Assembly: GCA_922989275.2 (NCBI GenBank)
Contig: OV277874.1
Coordinates: 20,014,154-20,078,153, forward strand
Length of the DNA: 64,000 nucleotides
Direction of reading: 5' to 3'
From: Gari tellinella
Taxonomy: Eukaryota > Mollusca > Bivalvia > Cardiida > Psammobiidae
The position numbers and the translations under genes were made by a program. Shown here one piece after another: positions 45,018-54,213 of this stretch (positions are counted from its first letter, which is position 1; every line of letters starts with the position of its first letter). Under the pieces are notes generated by a model that saw nothing but the letters and a program-made list of their open reading frames with translations, was not told the DNA's origin and did not search any database.

Positions 45018-45485
45018 ATGCTTTTTTTTACCATTTTCTTATTATCCACACCTAAAGCATTTAGAATTATTTATGAAGTTTGATCCATTTCTTAAGGATA
45101 TATTTTGATATAGTAAGTGTATTCATTGAATTTGAGCCAAACAAACAGTTAAGAAAAATGCACATACTTCAGGCAACACACTCTAATGTATACACTTTGC
45201 ATCATACTTTTAGTAAGCATCACCTTTTAACTGTTTTATAGTCTGTTTGTGCCAATTATTACTTAACATTATTTCAGAAAGCCAAAAATAATGCATGCCA
45301 ACTCTTTGCCGAGAAAGGCTATATTATATGTTTCAAATACCCATAGACAAAAAAGAATATTACATGTATAACCTACGTTTTTACTTTTTACCATGGTACA
45401 TGTACTAAGGTACGTTCGAAAAACCTATGTAGAAATGTTCATAGAGTTCCTACGAAGATTTCATTTTGGCGCGTATGTCCTTAAT
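45018..45485. repeat. Dispersed repeat, copy 2
   Basis: Same orientation and order as 14270-14700, ending TTGGCGCGTATGTCCTTAA. Confidence 0.65.
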
Positions 45486-45540
45486 TCAATAATACTCATA
45501 CAATCTGGCGAGGTTTTATTTATCCGAAATGTCAACGGAC

Positions 45541-45702
45541 CTGTATAATATCCGATAATAGGGCTAGTGTTGAAATAAATTCGTTGCCCGAATTCATACT
45601 GAATTCAACTGGTTCGCCTGTATTTTTTGATTGATAATGTAACTTTGTATAAAACTGTTCCCATTTACTACAATGGCTTATCGTGAACCACCTAATATAA
45701 GA
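45541..45702. repeat. Inverted repeat right arm
   Basis: Partner of 42920-43075. The next 150 bp (CCACCCACCACTTAT ... GCCGCCATTTTTGCC) also weakly matches the inverse of 42850-42900. Confidence 0.6.
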
Positions 45703-45931
45703 AAACGCCCTATTAAGCTCATATGACTCCACCCACCACTTATCATTATGGTTCCCGGTTTCCTCTCTTTCATGGGTGCCGCCATTTTTGCCCGTTGCCT
45801 GGCCCTAACTGTCTGAAGATAAAGGGACATAACCAAGCTAATATAAAGGTAGAGTCTCACACGAGAAGCTTCAATGGTTCTTTGCTAGCGACATGTCAAT
45901 AAGATCCATGATTTTAGCAAGGAAATGGCAA

Positions 45932-46028
45932 TATCCTGGAATAGCCCCAGCAGGACACCACTGTGGCTCATTCCGTATATACGGAATGAACCACATCACG
46001 TGACTGCTGGGGCTATTCCAGGATATTG
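45932..46028. repeat. Near-perfect palindrome
   Basis: AATATCCTGGAATAGCCCCA and its complement, closing on CCGTATATACGG. It lies 116 bp upstream of the first TSP1 exon. Confidence 0.95.
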
Positions 46029-46158
46029 CCAAGGAAATTGTCTGGCAAGGCGTTATGATCGAAAGGTCGTCAGGAGATGTCTTTAACTACATGTATATAA
46101 TTTTATATGCACCACACTACTCATTATCATGTGTACTCTAAAGCCACTGCGGTCTCAG

Positions 46159-46350
46159 TTGATGGCCATTGGTCGGAATGGGGTCAATGGACGTCATGTT
46201 CAGTCACGTGTGATCATGGCACTAAACAGAGACACAGGTCATGTGACTATTCGGGATCACAAAACCATGGCAACCCATGTACAGGAGATAGCATGATGTC
46301 CGTTAGCTGTTCAACCACCCACAGTTGCCTAGAAACGACCACAATTAAAG
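46159..46350 (+). CDS. Exon: thrombospondin type-1 repeat 1
   Basis: A 192-nt, phase 1-1 exon. It reads DGHWSEWGQWTSCSVTCDHG ... RHRSCD ... GNPCTGD ... SCSTTHSC. It has the W-x2-W-x2-W motif (WSEWGQW), CSVTC (the C-S/T-x-x-C O-fucose site type) and six cysteines, as in TSP1 domains of about 55 residues. Donor GTACAC. The acceptor chosen is GCGGTCTCAG at 46158; TCTCTAAAG at 46143 is also phase 1 and would add five residues. TSP1 repeats act in the secretory pathway and outside the cell, binding matrix or receptors. Confidence 0.92.
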
Positions 46351-46386
46351 GTACACTGTTAGTTATGGTTGTTTGCCCCGAAAGGT

Positions 46387-46613
46387 TAACCCGTTTGCGC
46401 CCAGTGGATTATTCCATGTTTATATATTGGATTAGTCCATTTTTTATCAAAGGGATCCCTGGTCAAAACATTCATTTTCATTTTTTTTTATATTGAAATT
46501 CCTATCAGCAAACAGTGTAGACTCTGATCAGATGCCGCATAATGCGGCGTCTGATCAGAATCTACACTGTTTGCCTATGTCCTATAAATGGGATTGTTGG
46601 CACAAATGGGTTA
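46387..46613. mobile_element. MITE with family D ends and CGCGG-type core
   Basis: Ends AACCCGTTTGCGCCC and CACAAATGGGTTAA. Core GACTCTGATCAGATGCCGCA pairs with TGCGGCGTCTGATCAGAATC. It begins 36 bp after the TSP1 donor. Confidence 0.75.
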
Positions 46614-46867
46614 ATAATTCCCAATCAAAATTCAATTCAAACACAGTGCAATTAAATTAAAAGAGGGTAACTTTTTAAGAATGTAGATGTTTTGTTTACG
46701 GTTGAGGCCCTCAAAATGAGATCGGAATAAAGTTGGTCAATAGCCTGGATCGGTATGAGCCATCAGATGACGAAAATGATGAACGATTGCTGAGTTTACT
46801 AGGGGTTGTCAACCTTAATATTCTTACCCACGTAGAACCGCCTTTTCACGCATTTAACTATTCCTCA

Positions 46868-47157
46868 TACAGTGGAGAATCTGTTTCTGACGTCATTAGT
46901 GACGTCATACAGTGGAGAATCTGTTATTATTTCCAAATAAACGCGTTTACGCTAAAACTATTATTTGCAGTGCAAACAGTTTGGAGCCAGATCAGACGCC
47001 GGGTAACCCGGCGTCTGATCAGGCTCCAAACTGTTTGCCACCAAGATTAACATGAAATATCAGAATTATCCAAAAGTTGTTCTTTTCTACGTTTTAGCGC
47101 TGTGCGTTTGCGTACGTTTGCGTTTAAACGGGAAAGAATAACAGATTCTCCACTGTA
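46868..47157 (+). mobile_element. MITE family A with duplicated left end
   Basis: First end copy, then TGACGTCATTAGTGACGTCA, then a full element with core at 46973-47038. Confidence 0.92.
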
Positions 47158-47209
47158 ACAAGTTTAAGTGATTAGGCGTGGTCAATAAACCTTTTATCGC
47201 CATACGCGA

Positions 47210-47425
47210 CTACAGTTACATCTTTCATCACAAACAGTGTACATGTAAAGAGTACACTTGTCTAGTGCAAACGGTGAATGTAAGCTAAGATCAGAGGACT
47301 CCTTAACGAGCACTGTACCATTTTCTACTTCGTAATATATTGCAGAAAAACAAACTTTAAGAGTAGTAAATGGTCTAGACTCAATTCGAAGATGGATTCC
47401 CAGAGTTGAATGAGTTAGATTTTCC
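47210..47425. mobile_element. Family D remnant
   Basis: CAAACAGTGTACATGTA, GATCAGAGGACTCCTTAACG and a right end GAGTTGAATGAGTTAG. The second hairpin arm is lost. Confidence 0.55.
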
Positions 47426-47431
47426 ATAATA

Positions 47432-48032
47432 CAGCGTTCCTTCTCTACAACGACGCCCAAATGGAGACAAAAATATGTGCGTTGTTCGGAGGGAGTCGTT
47501 ATAGGGATGGAATGGGTTAACATTTGCAAATACAGTGGAGAATCTGTTATTCTGACGTCATTAGTGACGTCATACAGTGGAGAATCTGTTATTATTTCCC
47601 AATAAACGCGTTTACGCTAAAACTATTATTTGCAGTGCAAACAGTTTGGAGCCAGATCAGACGCCGGGTAACCCGGCGTCTGATCAGGCTCCAAACTGTT
47701 GCCACCAAGATTAACATGAAATATCAGAATTGTCCAAAAGTTGTTCTTTTCTACGTTCTAGCGCTTTGCGTTTGCGTACGTTTGCGTTTAAACGGGAAAG
47801 AATAACAGATTCTCCACTGTAGCTTGAATCAAGATCAGACGCCGCTTTTAGTTTTGTTTTATCAAAACTGTCCAATATGTAACTTTTAGAAAAACAGCAG
47901 ACGGCAACTTTAAGCAGACGATATTACAGCATTAAAGGCGTTATGCACACGTTATGCCTTGTATATGGTACTGCGGCAAGGTTCGTTGTAAAGAGGGGTC
48001 GTTGTTGGGAAGTGCGTTATAGGGAGGGAACA
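47432..48032. mobile_element. MITE family C split by a family A insertion
   Basis: Left part ACAGCGTTCCTTCTCTACAA ... AACATTTGCAAA and right part GCTTGAATCAAGATCAGACG ... TAGGGAGGGAACACTAA form one family C copy of about 310 bp. The insert sits at TA within the core arm. Confidence 0.85.
47531..47821 (+). mobile_element. MITE family A with duplicated left end, nested in family C
   Basis: Same doubled end with TGACGTCATTAGTGACGTCA as at 46868. Very similar to that copy. Confidence 0.93.
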
Positions 48033-48106
48033 CTAATTGACCTAATTGTCAAGTAATAATTAGACATATGTATCAAAGAAGAGTTTGAACGTTTTGTATA
48101 CTTCAG

Positions 48107-48295
48107 CCGTTGTACATGGTCAGTGGTCTGAATGGGGACACTGGTCAAGCTGTTCTGCTACCTGTAACCATGGCAACCGATACAGATCACGGACGTGCCA
48201 CAGTCCGTCGTCTAACAGTGTTGCCGTCACGTGTGTCGGTGATTCAACGGAGGCTGATATGTGCCGTACACACCTAGCGTGCAACATGACGAAAG
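48107..48295 (+). CDS. Exon: thrombospondin type-1 repeat 2
   Basis: A 189-nt, phase 1-1 exon between acceptor TTTGTATACTTCAG and donor GTAGGT. It reads AVVHGQWSEWGHWSSCSATC ... RSRTCHS ... VTCVGD ... MCRTHLACNMTK. It has the WSEWGHW tryptophan ladder, CSATC, six cysteines and an NMT sequon. It is similar in length and layout to the exon at 46159, implying exon duplication. The - frame across it is a shadow. Confidence 0.93.
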
Positions 48296-48371
48296 GTAGG
48301 TCAGGGTCCAAGATATAAAGAGCTTTGTTTGAGTCAAAGATCGTGCTCAAACATTTAATTGGTCAGTTTTG

Positions 48372-48621
48372 TACCGTGGAGAATCTGTTATTCTTTCCCG
48401 TTTAAACGCAAACGTACGCAAACGCAAAACACTAAAACGTAGAAAAGAACAACTTTTGGACAATTCTGATAATTCTTGTTTATCTTGGTGGCAAACCGTT
48501 TGGAGCCTGATCAGACGCCGGGTTACCCGGCGTCTGATCTGGCTCCAAACTGTTTGCACTGCAAATAATAGTTTTAGCGTAAACGCGTTTATTGGGAAAG
48601 AATAACAGATTCTCCACTGTA
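48372..48621 (-). mobile_element. MITE family A copy
   Basis: Full-length. Left end has CCGTGG in place of CAGTGG. It begins 77 bp after the TSP1 exon. Confidence 0.92.
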
Positions 48622-48651
48622 GTGGAAAAGTTCAGTAGCATTACCGACTTT

Positions 48652-48690
48652 GTTAGACCATGGAGGAATATTCCTCCATGGTTAGACCGA
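48652..48690. repeat. Short palindrome
   Basis: GACCATGGAGGAATATTCCT then CCATGGT closes on GAATATTC. Confidence 0.85.
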
Positions 48691-48850
48691 GGCTGTAAGT
48701 TTGAGAGAACCAAATATATAAAGTTTGAAAAACCTAATCATTAATTAAAGGTATACTTAATACATTAGAAGTTTTTAACTTGAAACAAGTAAAATAATTC
48801 ATTACACCTCGCTTTGAGTATTTTTTTGTATTCCCATAGACGGCAATTAG

Positions 48851-49017
48851 TTCCTTGTCAACTTTTAGGATTTTCTGTACGAGTTGCGTCCCTTTGTCCA
48901 CTAACTACAAAAACTTTTGATCGTGCTCTTCCTGGCCCAGATTACTGTCATCAGACGACAGCATGGCCCCCAAACGAGTTGCCGCCATTTGGGAAGAGCA
49001 TACGACTTAGACAATGA
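48851..49017 (+). CDS. Candidate alternative last exon (weak)
   Basis: Entering in phase 1 after CGGCAATTAG, a frame reads VPCQLLGFSVRVASLCPLTT ... PNELPPFGKSIRLRQ and stops at TGA. AATAAA follows at 49080. Phase fits TSP1 repeat 2. A stronger AG at 48839 would give a stop at once, and no domain is recognised. This may be chance. Confidence 0.2.
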
Positions 49018-49085
49018 AAAAGACGCTGTGTCTTCAATCTACTTGTCATAAGTTCTTCTTTCTTTCTTGTAATGATAACAATAAA

Positions 49086-49339
49086 CAATACATGACGTCA
49101 TATACGTCGACGTCGTTTCCCGCGTTACGTGCAAGCGGCACTAAATTAGTAATCACGTCATATTTTATAAAATACCAATGAGACGATTCCTAAACATTGG
49201 TTGATAAACTCGGTGTAGTAAAATAAATATTAGATAGTAGTTTACGTGATATTCCAATTGTCAACCCTCGAAAACAAGAATGTCACCCATGGCTTCGTCT
49301 CGGGTGGCATTTGGTATCTCGGGTTGACAAAGCAAATGA
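49086..49339. other. Intron sequence, no recognised element
   Basis: Contains a possible weak palindrome around 49262-49330 (CAACCCTCGAAAAC ... CTCGGGTTGAC). Confidence 0.4.
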
Positions 49340-49715
49340 TCTTACGTTTATATACTATTATATACACTTTTTGTTGATAGCGCATTCTTTTTCATATTTT
49401 AGTTAATAGCGCATTCTGTATTACATTTTCTTATTGATATCACAGTCTCTATCATATTTTTGTTAATAACACATTTTCTGTTAAATCTTTTTTAATATTT
49501 AGCGCATTTTCTATAACATGTTACTATTTTTTTGTTTATAGCGCATTCAATATTTTAATTTTATAAATGGCGTATTCTCTATTTATATTTTTGTTCATAG
49601 CACATTTTCTATAACATTGGTATATTTTTGTTTATAGCGCATCCATTATTTTTTTATTTTTGCTAATAGTAGCGCAGTACTATCTAATTTCGTTGCTAGC
49701 ACCACCTCTAATATA
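49340..49715. repeat. Degenerate tandem repeat, about 45-60 bp unit
   Basis: TTATAGCGCATTC and variants recur about eight times, spaced by TATTTTTGTT-like text. It runs up to the lectin exon. Confidence 0.7.
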
Positions 49716-49724
49716 TTTTTGTAG

Positions 49725-49922
49725 ATTACTGTAAACAGCACCATTATGACTGGTTTGCCGTTAATGCCACCCTATATGGTTGTCTCATGATGTACAGACA
49801 TCACCAAAACTGGACAAAAGGACGGACAAAGTGTCATAAAGACAAGGCGGAACTTTATGTTGCAAACACTCCAGAAAAACAGCAGCTGCTACAACAGTAC
49901 CTAACTAGCTCACTTGTACATG
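49725..49922 (+). CDS. Exon: C-type lectin-like domain, first part
   Basis: A 198-nt, phase 1-1 exon between acceptor ATATATTTTTGTAG and donor GTAAGG. It reads DYCKQHHYDWFAVNATLYGC then LMMYRHHQNWTKGRTKCHKD and KAELYVANTPEKQQLLQQYL. The YC ... YGC ... NW-x4-TKC ... A-x-L ... L-x-Y-L layout is the N-terminal half of a long-form C-type lectin fold. NAT and NWT sequons are present. The alternative acceptor at 49738 gives phase 0 and would break the junction with TSP1 repeat 2. Confidence 0.88.
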
Positions 49923-49954
49923 GTAAGGACAGTACCCCCCCCCCCCCACCCCCC

Positions 49955-50204
49955 TACAGTGGAGAATCTGTTATTCTTTCCCGTTTAAACGCAAACGTAC
50001 GCAAACGCAAAGCACTAAAGCATAGAAAAAAACAACTTTTGGACAATTCTGATAATTCTTGTTTATCTTGGTGGCAAACAGCTTGGAGCCTGATTAAACG
50101 CCGGGTTACCCGGCGTCTGATCTGGCTCCAAACTGTTTGCACTGCAAATAATAGTTTTAGCGTAAACGCGTTTATTGGGAAAGAATAACAGATTCTCCAC
50201 TGTA
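49955..50204 (-). mobile_element. MITE family A copy
   Basis: Full-length, after a poly-C tract, 32 bp past the lectin exon donor. Core has one changed base (GATTAAACGCC). Confidence 0.9.
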
Positions 50205-50440
50205 TAAAGGCCCTTCGAACAACAACCACCTGCTTACAACGACCCTTACCACTGCTCCCCCAAAACAAGTCAATCATGTCTAACACTTTATGTGCTTCAA
50301 AAGCGTCTTCTTAAAATTGTCGTCTGCTGTTTTTTGACAGATAAAAAAATAATGACGAGTGACAAACAGCTTGAATTCAGATCAGACGCTGCGTTACGCG
50401 GCGTCTGATCTGGATTAAAGCTGTTCGCTGTTCGACTTTA
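50205..50440. mobile_element. Family C fragment abutting family A
   Basis: Left part CTTCGAACAACAACCACC and hairpin 50366-50425 (AACAGCTTGAATTCAGATC). The right end is missing. Confidence 0.7.
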
Positions 50441-50879
50441 AAGCGATATCGAATTATCGGAATTAAACTTATTAAATACTGGAACGGTCGATTTAAAGGG
50501 ACTCGCAACTAAATAGTGCATTTTGCAAAATTAAAAGAAAATGGTCAAATAAAATAAAAACAAATGTGCAGCATTATCGTACATCTGCAGTTAAAAGCTC
50601 ATACCTGACCAATCAAATGTTGAGAACGATCTCACCCTCAACTTCAAACGCTTTATAACCTTGGACTCTTTTTCCTTCAAAGAGCGAGTTCACGTGGAAC
50701 TAAAGATCGAACCTTTAGCCAGGCAAAGTGCGGTTGGCGCATGCGTCATCAAAGGAACACCGTTTGTTGAACCAATGAAAACTGAGAATGGGGTGTCTGC
50801 GGTTAGATTCACATGTCAAATGACGTCACTTTAGTGTCTAAAGATCGTACCTTAGTTCCACCTGAGGTTGCTCATAAGG
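50441..50879. other. Intron sequence, no recognised element
   Basis: No exon or clear repeat. Confidence 0.4.
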
Positions 50880-51171
50880 TACAGTGGAGAATCTGTTATT
50901 CTTTCCCAATAAACGCGTTTACGCTAAAACTATTATTTGCAGTGCAAACAGTTTGGAGCCAGATCAGACGCCGGGTAACCCGGCGTCTGATCAGGCTCCG
51001 AACTGTTTGCCACCAAGATAAAAATGAAATATCAGAATTGTCAAAAAGTTGTTCTTTTCTACGTTTTAGCGCTTTGCGTTTGCGTACGTTTGCGTTTAAA
51101 CGGGAAAGAATAACAGATTCTCCACTGTATGACGTCACCAATGACGTCAGAATAATAGATTCTCCACTGTA
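50880..51171 (+). mobile_element. MITE family A with duplicated right end, beside a splice acceptor
   Basis: Full element followed by TGACGTCACCAATGACGTCA and a second right end (ATAGATTCTCCACTGTA). It stops 23 nt before the last lectin exon. Confidence 0.92.
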
Positions 51172-51194
51172 CAACTATTCTTTTTACACTGCAG

Positions 51195-51427
51195 GGAATC
51201 CTTCCGTGTGGATTGGTCTCACCACGTCTTTAGTTCCTCTTGAATGGCGGTGGGTGGGGCAGCCATCTTTACCCATATCATATGACCACTTCTATAACAC
51301 GACCGAACTAGATGAACATCAGAATGACAAACGATGTGCTCTGTCTATCAAAACCAAACACGAGTATTTCTGGCTTTCCAAGAATTGCCACTCTGACCAC
51401 TATATCATTTGTGAAAAGATACATTAA
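51195..51427 (+). CDS. Exon: C-type lectin-like domain, second part, with stop
   Basis: A 233-nt last coding exon after acceptor TTTTTACACTGCAG, phase 1 in, ending at TAA. It reads GNPSVWIGLTTSLVPLEWRW ... RCALSIKTKHEYFWLSKNCH then SDHYIICEKIH. WIGL, the RC ... NC ... IC disulphide pattern and the ICE ending define a C-type lectin fold. The calcium/sugar motifs EPN or QPD and WND are not seen: the positions read VGQPSLP and FWLSKNC. Calcium-dependent sugar binding is therefore doubtful. An NTT sequon is present. The open frame at 50813 that joins this exon to a MITE is an artefact. Confidence 0.92.
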
Positions 51428-51900
51428 ATGAGCATATATAAAATGGATTGAGGCATCAATTACCTTACCTTATTGTTTTCGATATAACATAAAAAACCAC
51501 AAACTCTCTGCGTCAGTCTTTGTACCTCCATGTTGTTGTTTTTTGTCTTTATTTCTATATGTATGTATGTCTGTCTATTTCTCTTTCTGCTCATCTTTTT
51601 CTCTCTTTCTCTACATTTATATATCTGTCATTCTGTATGACTGTCTTTTACTCCCTCTGTATCTCTGGCTCTGTCATCGTCTGTATGTATAAGCATGTCT
51701 TTCTGTCTGTCACTCTCTACCTCTGACTATACGTCGTCTCTCTTTCTCTCGCTGGCTCTCTGATTCTCTCCATTTATCTCTCTTTGTTACTCTCTCTATC
51801 TCGCTCTATGTCAGTATCGCTCTCTCTCTCTCTCACTCCCTATATCTAGTTCTCTCTATATATCCCTCTCTCGTTATCTTTCTTTTCTTATCGGCATGTA
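51428..51900 (+). other. Probable 3' UTR, then CT-rich low-complexity DNA
   Basis: No canonical AATAAA just after the stop. Variants TATAAA (about 51437) and CATAAA (about 51490) are possible signals. From about 51560 the sequence is CTCTCT/CTGTCT-rich. The 68-codon + frame at 51520 comes from this bias. Confidence 0.5.
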
Positions 51901-52007
51901 CATTATAATTATGTGTGTCTGTCAGAACAAGAGCACCACAGTGCAGCATACGTCCGACACGGCAAAATCAATGATAAACATCATCAGATATTAACCAAAA
52001 TCGATAA

Positions 52008-52327
52008 TACAGTGTTACCTCTCTACAACGGCCCTCCCAACAACGACTCCCTCCTTACAACGACCATTGTCGCTGTTCCTAAAACAAGACAATAGCATGT
52101 CTAATACGTTCACTCCTGTAACAAGAGTTTTACCCCAACACCGCTTAATTGTCGTCTGCTGAAGTATTGTTGTCCGCAAGACACGTTTCAAAATTAGATT
52201 AAGGTTATGACTTAAAAGATATCGATAAGAGTGTCAAACAGTTTGGGTCCTGATCAGACGCCGCGTTACGAGGCGTCTGGTCAGGGCCCAATCTGTTTGC
52301 AAAAACGCTTTAAGGCGTCAGGGTTAA
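52008..52327. mobile_element. Chimeric MITE: family C left end, family B-prime right end
   Basis: Begins ACAGTGTTACCTCTCTACAA but its hairpin (CAGTTTGGGTCCTGATCAGA) and right flank (CGCTTTAAGGCGTCAGGG) are family B-prime. It could be a recombinant or two overlapping insertions. Confidence 0.55.
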
Positions 52328-52599
52328 ATTCTAATTATGTAAAGGAGCATGGCTGCAATAAATATCACCAGACCAGAACCAACATCAGTATGGGTCTTAC
52401 CTGTATGAGGAAAAGGCTTATTATAAAATTTTGGTAACAATATGTAAAAAACGAAAAAAAACAAACGGGAATAACCACAATAAAAATAATCAGACCAGAA
52501 CCAAATTGAATTGGTGTCTTTCCTGTATGATGAGAAAGCTAAGTATGAAATTAAAATTTAATAGAGGATAATTGTTTGTTAACTAGATAGATGGGAATT

Positions 52600-52690
52600 T
52601 CTTTCATCGAGTGAAAAGCAAGGTTATATTTTCACGAGTGGCGAAGCCACGAGTGAAAATATTATCCTTGCTTTTCACGAGATGAAAGAA
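52600..52690. repeat. Palindrome with GGCGAAGCCACGAG loop
   Basis: TTTCATCGAGTGAAAAGCAAGG and its near-complement surround TTCACGAGTGGCGAAGCCAC then GAGTGAAA. The loop resembles that of 1848-1998. Confidence 0.8.
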
Positions 52691-53602
52691 AACCCCATCC
52701 TACACTGAAACAAACAATTATTCTATTTCTTTTTGCTTTTAATAGAGAAATATATAATGCCGCCGATTAATCACTTGGGCCATGTCAAATACCCCGTAAG
52801 GAGCCTCTCAATATCAAAGTGCTCCAGACTTAGAATCATTTTGATGGCGTTGTAATCTGAACGTGCGACACCAAAATAATCGTGTATGTCATATTCAAAT
52901 TAAAAGGAGGTAATAGCAATAAAAAAAATCCCGGCAAAAAAAAATTTCCGAAAAAGTTATAATTCACTGTAGATTATAACGAAGCCTCCGTTTTGGCCCT
53001 GTAAAAAACTGTTTTTCCCAATTTATAGTTTAGCTATATTTTCTCTTTATTTGTCAATTTCAGATATTTATACTTCATATAATACATAAACCTTGACTCA
53101 AATTCAAGATTTGACAACTTTATAGTTTCTTGTACATGTACATGTAAATGGACTATACGAGGCCAAAAAGGGCCCAAAAGGCAAATTTTTGGTACAATTC
53201 AGGGTATAAATCATAGAAATAAACAATGAAGGAATTAATGCGACACAAAGATATTTTAAGTACACAATAAATATATAAGTTGAAGTAACATATCCAAATT
53301 TTGAAGTGTCGCATGCGTGCCTTCATATTTTATTTTTAGGATTTATACCGAGAATTGTACCAAAAATCAGCTTTTTTGCTTTTTTTGGCCTTTCAGTTCA
53401 TTTACAAGAAACTTTAAAATTGTCAAAACTTGACATTAGGTCGTGTGTGTGTGTATCTTATGGAGTATTAGTATCTGATATTGACAAATAAACAAAAATT
53501 AAAGATAAAAATCTTTTTTTGAAAAAAATATGTTTACAGGGCCGATTCGGAGGCTTCGTGAACCTTGTCCTTTAGTTTCAATAAAGTAAACAGAAGTAAA
53601 GT
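52691..53602. other. Intergenic stretch, no gene recognised
   Basis: AT-rich. GAAGCCTCCGTTTTGG (52982) and GATTCGGAGGCTTCGT (53544) are inverted and may bound a 580-bp foldback (also GGCCCTGTAAA/TTTACAGGGCC). No coding signal. Confidence 0.5.
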
Positions 53603-53894
53603 TACAGTGGAGAATCTGTTATTCTTTCCCAATAAACGCGTTTACGCTAAAACTATTATTTGCAGTGCAAACAGTTTGGAGCAAGATCAGACGCCGGGTA
53701 ACCCGGCGTCTGATCAGGCTCCAAACGGTTTACCACCAAGATAAGCATGAATTATCAGAATTGTCCAAAAGTTGTTCTTTTCTACGTTTTAGTGCTTTGC
53801 GTTTGCGTACGTTTGCGTTTAAACGGGAAAGAATAACAGATTATCCACTGTATGACGTCACTAATGACGTCAGAATAACAGATTCTCCACTGTA
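53603..53894 (+). mobile_element. MITE family A with duplicated right end
   Basis: Full copy followed by TGACGTCACTAATGACGTCA and a second right end. Confidence 0.92.
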
Positions 53895-54213
53895 GAAACC
53901 AGTATGCGCTTTAAAATTCAAAGTATTTAAAGCGACCAGCAACCGGATGGTGTATTTGCAAAAAGAAAAGATAAAAATAAAACCAAAAGTGTAGCATTAT
54001 CGTGAATTTGGCATTAGAAAAATATGATCAGTCTAAAAAAGTCCTTAGAAAAGTCTTCAAATCTTCAATTTTTAGATATTTTTCATCTTTTTATTCGTTG
54101 CGTCAAAAGACGCAACAGAAATTGAACACTGGCTAAGACATTAAACCGAGCCGAACTATGTTCTCTCCATCGCTACACAGTAAAGTACGTTTTATCGATT
54201 CCAAAGATATGAA

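Noticed and set aside
46733..47050. A 105-codon + frame after TSP1 repeat 1
   Set aside because: It runs into a family A copy and has no domain.
48851..48876. A 26-nt micro-exon needed to bring the lectin exon into frame
   Set aside because: Not needed: acceptor 49724 gives phase 1 directly from TSP1 repeat 2 and adds the expected first lectin cysteine.
50813..51427. A 204-codon frame joining family A sequence to the lectin end
   Set aside because: The N-terminal part is MITE sequence. A clear acceptor at 51194 and matching phase show that the real exon starts at 51195.
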